Notes: generated from the letters alone by a model not told the origin. A DNA stretch of 64,000 nt from JAGWBF01 sp965116325 (GCA_965116325.1 OZ220675.1:186001-250000), one strand, 5' to 3'. Numbered from the stretch's first letter, positions 50,178 through 59,051 are shown. A program made the numbers and translations.

Positions 50178-51209
50178 ATGATCGTTCAAGAAGCGCTCAG
50201 GTGCGTCCAAACCATCGGCTTCTACGGGCTTTCGGGCCGGGGGTTTAACAACCCCGTGGATATGGCTATGGACAGCCGGGGTGTCCTCTACGTCCTCAAC
50301 CGGGCTGGCCCGGAAGTCGAGTCCCGCATGAACTACAAACGCATCACCGTGTGCAACCTGGACGAAGACTACCTGGGGACATTCAGCACCGGCGGCACCG
50401 CCGATGGGCAGATCATGTGGCCCTGCTCCATAGCCATAGATCAGGATGAGAAACTGTACATCTCCGATGAAGCTCTGCACCGCATCTCCATCTTCGACAA
50501 GCAAGGGACCTTCCTGGGCAAATGGGGCGTATTTGGCGACGGGGACGGCCAATTCAACCGGCCTGCGGGCATCGCATTCGATTCCGACGACAACCTGCTG
50601 GTAGTAGATGGCGCCAATCATCGTGTCCAGCGCTACGGCAAGGACGGGACGTACCTGGGTTCCTTCGGCTCGTACGGAAATGATAAAGGCCAGCTCTCCA
50701 CCCCCTGGGGTATGTGCCTGGACGACAAGTCGAACATATACGTGGCGGACTGGAGAAACGACCGGATTCAGAAGTTTAGCCCTGATGGTACCTCGTTGGG
50801 CACCTTCGGATGCACCGGTGACTTGGACGGCCAGTTCAACAGGCCGTCCAGCGTAGCAGTGGACCCTTCGGGGAACATCTACGTAGCTGACTGGGGTAAC
50901 GAGAGGGTGCAGGTGCTGGCCCCTGACGGGAGCTTCCTTGCCAAGATGCGGGGAGACGGCAGGATGTCCAAGTGGGGCCAGGACTACCTGGATGCCAACC
51001 TGGAAGAGCTGGAGGAGAGGGCCAAGGCCGACCTGGAGCCCGAGCCCAATATCTCCCCCAACGACTCCCTGCGGGACGAGTCGGCATCTATCGAGAAGCT
51101 GTTCTGGGGCCCTATCTCAGTGAAGCTGGATGCCCAAGGAAAACTGTACGTCGTCGAGAGCTGCCGCCACCGCATCCAGATTTATGACACCCGCTCCTGG
51201 AACATATGA
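50178..51209 (+). CDS. NHL-repeat beta-propeller protein
   Basis: 343 residues. At least five NHL blades are seen, each of the form FNRPAGIAFDSDDNLLVVDGANHRVQRYGKDGTYLGSFG-like (FNRPSSVAVDPSGNIYVADWGNERVQVL is another). Blades at about residues 25-60, 80-120, 125-165, 170-215 and 218-262, then an acidic linker (residues 265-310) and a final blade with YVVESCRHRIQIYD. No signal peptide is present, so it is cytoplasmic. NHL propellers bind protein or RNA, or act as lyases. The stop overlaps the next start by four bases (ATGA), so it is coupled to the methyltransferase. Confidence 0.88.
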   Translation: MIVQEALRCVQTIGFYGLSGRGFNNPVDMAMDSRGVLYVLNRAGPEVESRMNYKRITVCNLDEDYLGTFSTGGTADGQIMWPCSIAIDQDEKLYISDEALHRISIFDKQGTFLGKWGVFGDGDGQFNRPAGIAFDSDDNLLVVDGANHRVQRYGKDGTYLGSFGSYGNDKGQLSTPWGMCLDDKSNIYVADWRNDRIQKFSPDGTSLGTFGCTGDLDGQFNRPSSVAVDPSGNIYVADWGNERVQVLAPDGSFLAKMRGDGRMSKWGQDYLDANLEELEERAKADLEPEPNISPNDSLRDESASIEKLFWGPISVKLDAQGKLYVVESCRHRIQIYDTRSWNI

Positions 51210-52021
51210 ACGCTTGCCAGCGCTGGGGGGAGATGGTGCGGCTGGAGCACGCTCAGTCCGAGCGAATGCGCGGGGACCCGTCCCCCCAGGACTACTGGGT
51301 CAACTACGCTCAGAACTTCGTCGCCGACCCCCGCCGGGACGACGATGTCCTGCTGAATACCCTTAAGAAGCTGGTCAAGCCTCACCATGTTGTGATGGAC
51401 GTTGGCGCCGGGGCCGGACGCTACGCTCTGCCCCTGGCAATGATCTGTCGCCAGCTCATTGCCGTGGAGCCTTCGTCCGCCATGGTCGATGCCCTAAAGG
51501 AGCAAGCTGCTGTAGAAACCCTGGGCAACATCACCGTGGTGCACTCCTCCTGGCAGGATGCCGAGGCGCCATCCGTCGATATCGCAATCTGCTGCCACGT
51601 GGTGTACACGGTTACTGACATAGATGTCTTCCTGAACAAGCTAACCTCCCATGCCAGGAAGGTCATCCTCGTGCTATACGACAGCCCTCCCCAATCTCAG
51701 CTGCAGAGGGTGTGGCAAGAAGTGCATGGAGAAGACAGGCTGCGCCTGCCAAGCCTGCCTGAGCTAAGGGAAGTGCTGGATGAGATGGGATTCAAAGCTG
51801 AAATTGAGCCTATTTTGGTCCGACCCTCCCGGGGATACCCGGATATGAAGGCGGCCTTGTCCCAGATAGCTGAGAGGCTGTACATCAGGCCGAACGACGA
51901 GGAGATGGATATGTTGGAGAAGCTGCTCCCAGACCTGCTGGAGGAGCAGCAAGGAGAGCTGCGTGTCCGGGGTGCTTCAGACATGGTCCCCCACATGGTG
52001 TCGTGGGGGGCTGTCGACTAG
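51206..52021 (+). CDS. SAM-dependent methyltransferase
   Basis: 271 residues with a class I methyltransferase fold. VVMDVGAGAGRYALPLA (motif I), LIAVEPSSAMVDALKEQ (motif II acidic residue), VDIAICCHVVYTVTD (motif IV) and the helical C-terminal half with a distinct insertion are visible. It uses S-adenosylmethionine; the acceptor is unknown. Translationally coupled to the NHL protein, which could present the substrate (inference). It ends 212 bases before the NCS2 permease. Confidence 0.85.
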   Translation: MNACQRWGEMVRLEHAQSERMRGDPSPQDYWVNYAQNFVADPRRDDDVLLNTLKKLVKPHHVVMDVGAGAGRYALPLAMICRQLIAVEPSSAMVDALKEQAAVETLGNITVVHSSWQDAEAPSVDIAICCHVVYTVTDIDVFLNKLTSHARKVILVLYDSPPQSQLQRVWQEVHGEDRLRLPSLPELREVLDEMGFKAEIEPILVRPSRGYPDMKAALSQIAERLYIRPNDEEMDMLEKLLPDLLEEQQGELRVRGASDMVPHMVSWGAVD

Positions 52022-52152
52022 ATGACCCGGGGCGAGAGTACATGGGGGCTTGGTCCCAGTTTCTGAAACAGGCCGTCGGGATTGTGTCCATCCAGTGCAG
52101 ATGCGGGCCTTATGTCCCAAGCACACAAAAAAACCTGGGGCAGCGAAGTGCA

Positions 52153-52167
52153 TGATACAGAGTATCA
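52153..52167. promoter_or_regulatory. Inverted repeat upstream of the NCS2 permease
   Basis: TGATAC-AGA-GTATCA is a perfect 6-bp inverted repeat 66 bases before the permease start. It could be an operator for a dimeric regulator. No promoter pair was found with confidence. Confidence 0.3.
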
Positions 52168-52233
52168 GTGAAATGATCCCTTCCTCTGCCGAAGTATGTG
52201 GCAGGCAGCGATCCTTTAGGTGAGGTAAGGCCA

Positions 52234-53976
52234 TTGGCGTCGCAACCCATTAACGAAAACGTCCGCTACGAGCCTAACGAAACTCCTCCCCATGCGATAA
52301 CCATTGGGGCAGGCTTCCAGTCCGCAATGGTCATCGTGGCGCCCGTGGTCCTGACCGTGGTCATCGTGGCGCGTATAGCGGACCAGCCCGACTCATACAT
52401 CGAATGGGGTGCTTTTGCCGCACTTCTGGTCAGCGGCATCACCACGACCCTCCAGGCGGCCCGGTTGGGGCGCATAGGGGCGGGCCATGTCCTGATCATG
52501 GGCACCTCGGGCGCCTTCATCGCAGTCTGCGTAGCGGCCCTAGTTGAGGGTGGGCCTTCGACGATGGCGAGCCTGATAGTAATCTCCTCGGTTTTCCAGT
52601 TCATGCTTGCGGCCCGTCTCTCCCTCCTCAGGCGAATATTCACGCCGGTGGTCGCCGGCACGGTGATCATGCTCATCGCGGTCACGGTAATGCCGTTAGT
52701 TTTCGACACCATGCGCGACGTTCCCGAGGATGCCCCAAGTCACGCGGCGCCGATAGTGGTCCTGGTTACCCTCGTGACTGTGGCCATCCTGGTGCTGCGA
52801 GCTCCTGCTGTGCTGAGATTGTGGTCACCGGTCATAGGCATAATTGTGGGTTGCGCGGTGTCCGCACCCCTTGGTCTGTATGACGCCCAGACTATCCTGG
52901 ATGCGGCGTGGATCGGCGCCCCCATCTCCTCCTGGCCTGGCTTGGACCTGGTGCCCAGCGTGGAGTTCTGGGCCCTTCTGCCTGCCTTCATAGTAGTTAC
53001 CTTGGTCGGCGCGATTGAAACCATCGGAGACGGGGTTGCCATCCAGAGGGTTTCCCAGCGCAGGCACAGGGCAACAGACTTCCGGGTGGTGCAGGGCGCC
53101 CTCAACGCCGACGGTGTGGGCAATCTGCTGTCGGGCCTAGCAGGCACCCTGCCCAACACCACTTATTCGACCAGTATCTCCCTCGCCGAGGTCACCGGCA
53201 TCGCCGCGCGGCGAGTGGGAGTCGCCATTGGCATCATCTTCCTGGTAGTGGCGTTTGTCCCAAAGTTTTCAGCCCTGCTGATAGCAATTCCCTCTCCGGT
53301 AGCAGGGGCATACCTTGTTCTCCTTGTAGGGATACTTTTTGTACAGGGTATGAAGATCGTCATCCAGGAAGGTGTGGACCACCGCAAGGCTGTCGTCGTG
53401 GGGTTGTCCTTCTGGATCGGGACAGCTTTCCAGAACGGCTGGATCTTCCCCGACCTGCTGGGGGACGGATTCCTGGGCGTGCTCCTTGGCAACGGGATGA
53501 CATCGGGCGCGTTGGTGGCGGTGATCCTGATGGCTATCCTGGAGCTTACGGGCCCAAGACGGAGAAAGCTGGAGGTCTCGCTGAACCCTGATGCCCTCCC
53601 CGCATTGACCGAATTCGTGCGAGGGTTCGCCTCCAGATCCGGATGGAATCGACCATCGACGGACCGGCTGGTGCTCGTGGCAGAGGAGACCCTGACGAGC
53701 CTACTCTCCGAGGATGAGAATGATTCGACAGAGGACGGACCCCGGCGACTGATTGTCAGTGCCCGGACCGCCATGGGGGGAGCGGAGCTGGAGTTCGTGT
53801 CAGGCGGCGAGGGGGAGAACCTGGAGGACAAGCTGGCGTACCTGGGAGAGTCGCCGGATATTCCCGAGGAACGGGACATATCCTTCCGCCTGCTTCGACA
53901 CTACGCGTCGTCGGTGCGCCACCAGAAGTATCACGGTGTGGACGTCGTTACCGTCAGCGTCTCCGGGTCCCGCTAG
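52234..53976 (+). CDS. NCS2-family nucleobase permease fused to an RsbW-like C-terminal domain
   Basis: 580 residues from a TTG at 52234 preceded by GGTGAGGTAAGG; a GTG at 52198 is the alternative. Residues about 20-440 form the UraA/XanQ-type transporter with 12-14 membrane helices: GHVLIMGTSGAFIA, VGAIETIGDGVAIQRVS and LNADGVGNLLSGLAGTLPNTTYSTS are the substrate motifs. The last ~135 residues (ALPALTEFVRGFASRSGW, DRLVLVAEETLTSLLSE, ARTAMGGAELEFVSG, DISFRLLRHYASSVRHQKYHGVDVVTVSV) look like a GHKL/HATPase_c_2 anti-sigma-type domain, which is not part of normal NCS2 proteins. Likely imports xanthine or uracil; the added domain suggests control by the cell. Confidence 0.85.
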   Translation: MASQPINENVRYEPNETPPHAITIGAGFQSAMVIVAPVVLTVVIVARIADQPDSYIEWGAFAALLVSGITTTLQAARLGRIGAGHVLIMGTSGAFIAVCVAALVEGGPSTMASLIVISSVFQFMLAARLSLLRRIFTPVVAGTVIMLIAVTVMPLVFDTMRDVPEDAPSHAAPIVVLVTLVTVAILVLRAPAVLRLWSPVIGIIVGCAVSAPLGLYDAQTILDAAWIGAPISSWPGLDLVPSVEFWALLPAFIVVTLVGAIETIGDGVAIQRVSQRRHRATDFRVVQGALNADGVGNLLSGLAGTLPNTTYSTSISLAEVTGIAARRVGVAIGIIFLVVAFVPKFSALLIAIPSPVAGAYLVLLVGILFVQGMKIVIQEGVDHRKAVVVGLSFWIGTAFQNGWIFPDLLGDGFLGVLLGNGMTSGALVAVILMAILELTGPRRRKLEVSLNPDALPALTEFVRGFASRSGWNRPSTDRLVLVAEETLTSLLSEDENDSTEDGPRRLIVSARTAMGGAELEFVSGGEGENLEDKLAYLGESPDIPEERDISFRLLRHYASSVRHQKYHGVDVVTVSVSGSR

Positions 53977-54030
53977 CGCCACGTCGGCTGCAGCAGTCGA
54001 GGCCGATCGCCAGTCTGGGCAACCCTGGAC

Positions 54031-54714
54031 TTACTTGCTCGCCCTCAGCATGACCTTCTCCGCCTCCACGGGGAGTCCCTCATACCTTCGCCGAGAGTGG
54101 GTCCCCAGCACTTCCAGGTCGTGAAAGCCCGACCACCGCAGCATCTCCATCAGGAACGGCCTGTTGGGTATGAGGCGAAGCTTTCCCTTGTGGCCGAATC
54201 CCCGCAGGAGCTGCGGGGTCTCATCTACGGTCATAGTGTCGGCAACCACCAACTCCATGATGGCCATCCTGCCCGTGAGCGAAGCAACCCGGTCAAGGGC
54301 GTAGAAGGGGTACTTCAGGTGGTGGAAGACTGACAAAAAGAGGACGATGTCGAAGGACCCGGGAGTCTCGGCCCCCGTATCCTCAACATCCCATTCCCGG
54401 AAGTCAGCCCCGTGCCCTAGTACCGTCTTGATAAGGGCGAACTTGGCAGCAACATCCTTCCTCTGCTGGTTGTCCAAGCCCAGCACCGGCGAAGCGCCTC
54501 GTCTCCAAGCCTCGATGGCGTAGAAGCCCTCGTTGCATCCGATGTCCAGCAGAGAGCATCCCGTCAGGTCAATGGGAAGACGCATCATGTTCAGCTTCTC
54601 CGACAGGTGCTCGTAGGACCTTTTGCCTGGAGTGAAAGATCCGTCACCCAGAGGTATAGAGTGATACCAGCGGTACTGCCCAATTAGATTCTTCGGGTCG
54701 TCGAGGGTGGTCAT
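54031..54714 (-). CDS. SAM-dependent methyltransferase, CmoB/DUF1698-like
   Basis: About 227 residues. YRWYHSIPLGDGSFTPG is the signature N-terminal segment of the CmoB-like group. Then SLLDIGCNEGFYAIEAWRRGA (motif I), VLGLDNQQRKDVAAKFAL, SFDIVLFLSVFHHLKYPFYAL (motif IV). In CmoB the domain carboxymethylates tRNA; in gene clusters like this one, related proteins methylate sugars or lipids. The start is uncertain: the ATG at 54714 has no good Shine-Dalgarno and a TTG at 54765 overlaps the glycosidase gene. It is the last gene of a minus-strand carbohydrate cluster. Confidence 0.8.
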   Translation of the reverse strand: MTTLDDPKNLIGQYRWYHSIPLGDGSFTPGKRSYEHLSEKLNMMRLPIDLTGCSLLDIGCNEGFYAIEAWRRGASPVLGLDNQQRKDVAAKFALIKTVLGHGADFREWDVEDTGAETPGSFDIVLFLSVFHHLKYPFYALDRVASLTGRMAIMELVVADTMTVDETPQLLRGFGHKGKLRLIPNRPFLMEMLRWSGFHDLEVLGTHSRRRYEGLPVEAEKVMLRASK

Positions 54715-54754
54715 TGCATTATTGAGAAGGTGTTCAGCCGCAAGGGAGATTGGT

Positions 54755-55984
54755 TTACATATCAAGAACGATGGTGGACCAGCCGAAGTCCCTAGCCCCG
54801 TAAGGCTCGCCGTTGTACGGATTGTAATACTCCCGGAACCCTCCCGCTTCTACCAGCTCGTGGCTCTTGGCTACTATGGTGTCGGCCAGCTCAGGGTAGC
54901 CATGGCCCCGCAGCGCGTGACTCAGGAACCAGTTGGTGTTCATCCAAGTAGGTCCCCTCCAGATGAATCCGTGTGGGTTTTCGGGAAAGAAGCGTGGCTC
55001 CGAGGCCGATACCGAAGGCAGGGGATAGGGCAGCCAGAAGTGCTCCTCCGAAGTCACCAGCCCCTGGACAAGTCGCGTGGTTATCTCGGTAGGCAGATCG
55101 TCCATGATCAGTGGCATGAGAGAACTGATGGTGATAACCCTGACGACCTCTTCTTCAGCCCCGGAAAGGTCGAAAAATGCCCCGGCCTCCTCGTCCCAGC
55201 ACTTCTCCAGCAGGGCGTCCCTCGCCTTATCGGCGTCGTCTATGAACTCGCGGGAATCGTCCCCTCCCCGCAGCAGCCTCACTAGGGCCCGGAGGCCGAA
55301 TACGTAGATGGAGTTGAACAGCACATCCTCGAAGTTGAACAGGTCGGAGGCCAGGATCTTCAGGTCGTCGCCCCGCATTGGCTCGTAGGCTTCGTACAGC
55401 TTCTTGAGCTGCCGGATGAAGCCCTGGTTGGTAAGCTCTTCAAGCCCCAGGGCCTCGTCGTACTTTGGAGAGCAGTCGATCCCCGACTCCTCGGGCTGCA
55501 GAATGGACAGCAGTCCATCGTGGTCGGGGTCCCGGTTGTTCTTTAGCCAGCGGTAGTAGGACTTCAGGATGGGCAGGGCATAGGCCAGGAACTCTTCGTC
55601 GCCGGTGGCTTGGTACACCCTCTCCACTGCGTAGGCCAGAATGGGGGGCTGGATGGTGGAGCTGTAGTTGGGAGTGGTGCGCCCCACCATGTTACGGCTG
55701 AGGAACTCCTCCTTCTTCTCCTCTTCCCAGAAGGTAATGTGGGGAACAAACCCCGACGGGAGGGCTGTGCCCAGGAGGGTGGTAAGCTCAGCCTTCGCCA
55801 GGTCCCGGTCCAGGTGAGTCAAGGCGATGGCGTGAAAACAGGAATCCCAGAACCACTGGAAAGGGTAGCCTCGAAGGGATGGGCAAATGAAGGTGAACTC
55901 CTTGCCGTTCCACTCAGCCCTTCCCTGGCGCAAATTGCCCATCAAGATGCGACGGGCGCCTTCCTCTAATGCACTGCGGTCCAT
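54755..55984 (-). CDS. MGH1-like glycoside hydrolase (GH63-related)
   Basis: 409 residues of (alpha/alpha)6-barrel type. PFQWFWDSCFHAIALTHLD near residue 42 and FIWRGPTWMNTNWFLSHAL near 345 are the substrate-binding motifs of GH63 and mannosylglycerate hydrolase-like enzymes; GEPYGARDFGWSTIVLDM is the conserved C-terminus containing the general-base region. It lacks a signal peptide, so it acts in the cytoplasm on a small glucoside or mannosylglycerate. It is followed by a methyltransferase and preceded by GT4, suggesting metabolism of a compatible solute or glycolipid. Confidence 0.85.
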   Translation of the reverse strand: MDRSALEEGARRILMGNLRQGRAEWNGKEFTFICPSLRGYPFQWFWDSCFHAIALTHLDRDLAKAELTTLLGTALPSGFVPHITFWEEEKKEEFLSRNMVGRTTPNYSSTIQPPILAYAVERVYQATGDEEFLAYALPILKSYYRWLKNNRDPDHDGLLSILQPEESGIDCSPKYDEALGLEELTNQGFIRQLKKLYEAYEPMRGDDLKILASDLFNFEDVLFNSIYVFGLRALVRLLRGGDDSREFIDDADKARDALLEKCWDEEAGAFFDLSGAEEEVVRVITISSLMPLIMDDLPTEITTRLVQGLVTSEEHFWLPYPLPSVSASEPRFFPENPHGFIWRGPTWMNTNWFLSHALRGHGYPELADTIVAKSHELVEAGGFREYYNPYNGEPYGARDFGWSTIVLDM

Positions 55985-56026
55985 TGAATCTCCTACCTTA
56001 CCGTTGGTTCATGGTGGGCGTTCCCG

Positions 56027-57193
56027 TTAGCCGGTGGAACGGTACAGCTCCAGGTAGCTTTTCGCAACTACGGGCCAAGAGAACCGGGAAAGGGCGTAGG
56101 TGCGCCCCTCTTCTCCCAGGTTCCTTCGCTTCTCCGGGTTGCCAACCAGGTTCACCATGGACTCCACCGCGGCCTCCAGGTCGCCCTTGGCGGTTACCAT
56201 GCAACCCTGCGCAAGCAGCTCCCTGTTGGCTCCGACGTCGTTGGTCAGGACGGGAAGACCGTTGGCCAACGCTTCGAAATAGACCAAGCCAAAGGCCTCG
56301 TACTCGGAATAGAGGACAAACACATCGCTCTCGGCGTACCACTGCTCCAGCTCCTCGTCGGAGGCTTCTCCAGCCAGCAGCACCTCGTCATCCAGCCCCC
56401 ACTCGCTGATCCTGCTGCGAATCTCTCGCTCCCGGCCCTCGTCCCTACCGACCAGCACCAGCTCGACAGGCACGGTGAACCGTTCACGCGCCCATCGGTA
56501 CACCTCTAGGAGCCACATCTGGCCTTTGTGGTCGCCCAAGCGCCCCACGCAGAGTATGCGCACCCTCTGCCTCTCGGCCCCGGGAGTCTTCTCAGTCAAG
56601 GCCGGGGGATGCACTCCCCAGCCAATGACCGACAGCTTCTCTTCGGGCACCCGGTAGGCCTTTCCCACCTGCTCCCGTTCCATGTTTGTCAGCGCGACTA
56701 CGCTGTCCACGGCACGGCACAGGGGAATGTTGAAGGCCCTTAGCCACTGGCGCTTCCAGGGGAGCACATGAAAGGAAGGGGTGAAGATTGTCCTTATGCG
56801 CTTACGCCCCCACCACCAGCACCACAGGTGACCCCAGAACCAGCCGTCTCCGACGAAGTGCATCACCGTGGGTTCGAATTGTTTGACATAATGCTTTATT
56901 TGTAAGGGAGAGAACCATACCAGCGGAACGGAGTATATGGGGAGGGAAGGCCGTGGGAAGCCCGACAATCGCATGACCTCGATGCCCTGGCTGGTCGTTT
57001 CGGTGTCCGGCCAGTCGGGATGAGGCACCCTTGGAAAGGCATACTTGGTGGTGAGTACACCGACCCTTTCCACCTCGGGCATGTCGAGGTACTCGCCGGC
57101 CAGTCCCTCAATGGCCCTCTCTATGCCGCCGAGGTAGGGCCTGAAGTAGGGTGTCAGGAAGAGTACGCGTGCTTTTTCAGGTGATTCCGACAG
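56027..57193 (-). CDS. GT4-family glycosyltransferase
   Basis: 388 residues if started at the CTG (57193-57191). The ATG at 57082 would remove the first strand-loop of the acceptor domain, which is plainly encoded upstream: VLFLTPYFRPYLGGIERAIEGLA. That segment has no ATG, GTG or TTG before the preceding stop; a CTG with AAAGGA eight bases upstream is the best candidate. The C-terminal domain shows ILCVGRLGDHKGQMWLLE, LVLVGRDEG and SEYEAFGLVYFEALANGLPVL with the E-x7-E motif. It transfers a sugar from a nucleotide donor with retention. The last residues follow directly into the glycosidase gene (42 bases). Confidence 0.88.
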   Translation of the reverse strand: MSESPEKARVLFLTPYFRPYLGGIERAIEGLAGEYLDMPEVERVGVLTTKYAFPRVPHPDWPDTETTSQGIEVMRLSGFPRPSLPIYSVPLVWFSPLQIKHYVKQFEPTVMHFVGDGWFWGHLWCWWWGRKRIRTIFTPSFHVLPWKRQWLRAFNIPLCRAVDSVVALTNMEREQVGKAYRVPEEKLSVIGWGVHPPALTEKTPGAERQRVRILCVGRLGDHKGQMWLLEVYRWARERFTVPVELVLVGRDEGREREIRSRISEWGLDDEVLLAGEASDEELEQWYAESDVFVLYSEYEAFGLVYFEALANGLPVLTNDVGANRELLAQGCMVTAKGDLEAAVESMVNLVGNPEKRRNLGEEGRTYALSRFSWPVVAKSYLELYRSTG

Positions 57194-57340
57194 AGGAGAG
57201 CCGTCCTTTCGGATTGTGGACTGGGGTCTGGTGGGATGCTAGCCTTGGCCCTCTCTAGGTGTCAAGGCAGGGGTAATTCGTGGCCGAGCAGGTACCCCGG
57301 TGCTAGAATGCGGGGACTAGATCAGGATGGAGGGCTCGGG

Positions 57341-58027
57341 ATGGAAGGCAACATAATACTGGCTGGAGGCGATGAGTTTCGCAGGGACTGCGTGGCCATG
57401 GACCGGCACATCCTCTCCTCCTTTGCCAAGGACCGCCCCCGGGTGCTCATTGTCCCCACGGCTGCCGTTACCGGCCCCCAGAAGGCAGCCAACGATGGAG
57501 TGGTTCATTTCTCAGGCCTGGGATCGGATGCCTCAAGCCTGATGGTCCTGGAACCCGGGGACGCCAACGACGAATCCTTGGCCAGCCAGGTCTTGGACTG
57601 CGATGTTGTGTATTTCACCGGAGGCAGCCCCGACCACCTGCTATTGACTCTGAAGGGGTCCAAGCTCCTCACCAACCTCTATTCCGCTCTGGAAAGGGGG
57701 ACCGTAGTTGGGGGGTCAAGCGCTGGAGCCATGGTCATGGGCTCAAGGATGCGACGGCCGAGGGTGGGAGAATGGGTTGACGCGCTGGGTATTGCGCCGG
57801 GGCTTGCTGTGCTGCCCCATCATGAAAGGAGCGATCCCGCCGTTGTATGCCGGGAGCTAGCCGACAGCGCGCCTCAGGGGATGGTGTTTCTGGGCATCGA
57901 TGCCCAGTCGGGGTGCTTCGGGAGGCTGGGAAGCTGGCAGACAGTAGGTCCGGGCAAGGTGACGCTTTACAAAGATGGGGCCTGGGAGGTGTTCTCCGAG
58001 GGAGAAGCGCTGCCTCCGGGCATCTAG
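57341..58027 (+). CDS. Peptidase S51 / cyanophycinase-like protein
   Basis: 228 residues. The fold matches class I glutamine-amidotransferase-like peptidase S51: ILAGGDEF, RVLIVPTAAVTGPQKA, VVYFTGGSPDHLLLTL, and the nucleophile elbow VVGGSSAGAMVMG with the catalytic Ser. Members cleave Asp-X dipeptides (PepE) or cyanophycin. The ATG at 57341 has GGAGGG upstream. It is on the plus strand between minus-strand sugar genes, and its TAG shares CTAG with the stop of the nucleotidyltransferase. Confidence 0.85.
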   Translation: MEGNIILAGGDEFRRDCVAMDRHILSSFAKDRPRVLIVPTAAVTGPQKAANDGVVHFSGLGSDASSLMVLEPGDANDESLASQVLDCDVVYFTGGSPDHLLLTLKGSKLLTNLYSALERGTVVGGSSAGAMVMGSRMRRPRVGEWVDALGIAPGLAVLPHHERSDPAVVCRELADSAPQGMVFLGIDAQSGCFGRLGSWQTVGPGKVTLYKDGAWEVFSEGEALPPGI

Positions 58028-58737
58028 GCCGGCTGGGAATCCCCCGTCAGGTACTCCTCAACTTCCCGCAGGTCTTTGAAGGAGTCAACGCTTCGCCAGA
58101 ACGCGCGGGAGCGGTGGGCGCTCAGCCGGGTCTCCAAGGCCAGCTCCGGGAAGGTGGAAGTCTCGTGGTCTCCCATCTCAGGCAGGCGGTCTTCGATGCT
58201 CCTTGCGAACACGTAAATGCCGCCGTTTATCCAGTAGGGGAGCTGGACCTTCTCCCTGAACCCTTCCACATCGTTGCGTTGCGTTATATCCACCAGGCCG
58301 TAGGGGCTGATAAAGGGGACCACCATTATAGTCGCCAAGTGGGAGGGGTCAGCCTTAACCCTCTCTTCGAAGGAGTCGGTGAGAACGCTGATGGGCTCGG
58401 CGGTGATGATGTCGCCGTTGGTTATGACGAAAGAACGCTCGGATTCGGGAATACAAGAGATGCCCTTGCGGATGGCGCCTCCCCTTCCCAGGGGATTGTC
58501 CTCCACCGAGTAGTGGATCCGCACGCCAAAGGATGAGCCGTCGCCGAAGTAGTCCCTTATGGCTTCCCAGCGGTACCCGGCCAGGAACACCACGTCGGAG
58601 ACTCCGCCTTCCTTCAGCCACTGTATCTGGTGCCAGATTACGGGCTTTCCATCCACAGGGACCATCGGCTTGGGGACGGTATCGGTAAGGGGCCTTAGCC
58701 GTTCGCCTCTGCCCCCTGAAAGTATCAGTGCATACAT
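58024..58737 (-). CDS. Sugar-1-phosphate nucleotidyltransferase family protein
   Basis: 237 residues: ALILSGGRGERLRPLTDTVPKPMVPV is the NTP-binding signature, VIWHQIQWLKEGGV and FVITNGDIIT the Mg-binding D of the hexose-1-P nucleotidyltransferases, LPYWINGGIYVF the sugar pocket. It makes NDP-sugar from NTP and sugar-1-phosphate (GlmU/ManC/RmlA superfamily, domain only). Likely provides donor for the GT4 enzyme nearby. A strong promoter precedes it (58799-58828, minus). Confidence 0.9.
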   Translation of the reverse strand: MYALILSGGRGERLRPLTDTVPKPMVPVDGKPVIWHQIQWLKEGGVSDVVFLAGYRWEAIRDYFGDGSSFGVRIHYSVEDNPLGRGGAIRKGISCIPESERSFVITNGDIITAEPISVLTDSFEERVKADPSHLATIMVVPFISPYGLVDITQRNDVEGFREKVQLPYWINGGIYVFARSIEDRLPEMGDHETSTFPELALETRLSAHRSRAFWRSVDSFKDLREVEEYLTGDSQPA

Positions 58738-58798
58738 TTCTTACTTGTCGTGAAGGTGTCCTGTAGTGGGTCCGGCTGTGCGTCCTGAGGTGCAAAAT

Positions 58799-58828
58799 AC
58801 TATAGCTTTCCCCATCATCTTCAGTCAA
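58799..58828 (-). promoter_or_regulatory. Sigma-70-type promoter of the nucleotidyltransferase gene
   Basis: On the minus strand TTGACT (58828-58823), an 18-base spacer and TATAGT (58804-58799): one mismatch in each box. It starts transcription about 55 bases before the ATG at 58737. Confidence 0.65.
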
Positions 58829-58837
58829 ACCAGCTAG

Positions 58838-58866
58838 TTGACCCTGGATATGGGAGAAGCTATATT
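58838..58866 (+). promoter_or_regulatory. Sigma-70-type promoter upstream of the RNase D gene
   Basis: TTGACC (58838-58843), exactly 17 bases, TATATT (58861-58866). It is only nine bases from the divergent minus-strand promoter, so polymerases would compete. It gives an unusually long leader of about 180 bases before the rnd start. No known riboswitch was recognised in the leader. Confidence 0.65.
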
Positions 58867-59051
58867 GCCGACAGCTAGAGACACAGTTGGCAAGATACTT
58901 ATAGACACTGGGAACTTCGATGTTCTGGTGCAGAAACACCTACAGGATCATGAGTGGGCCAGACTGGTGAGGGCGGCAGTGAAGGAGCCGATTTGGAAGC
59001 GCTGGACTTTCGCCCATCGATTGCTTACACCCTGCGTTATTGGCTACGGAA

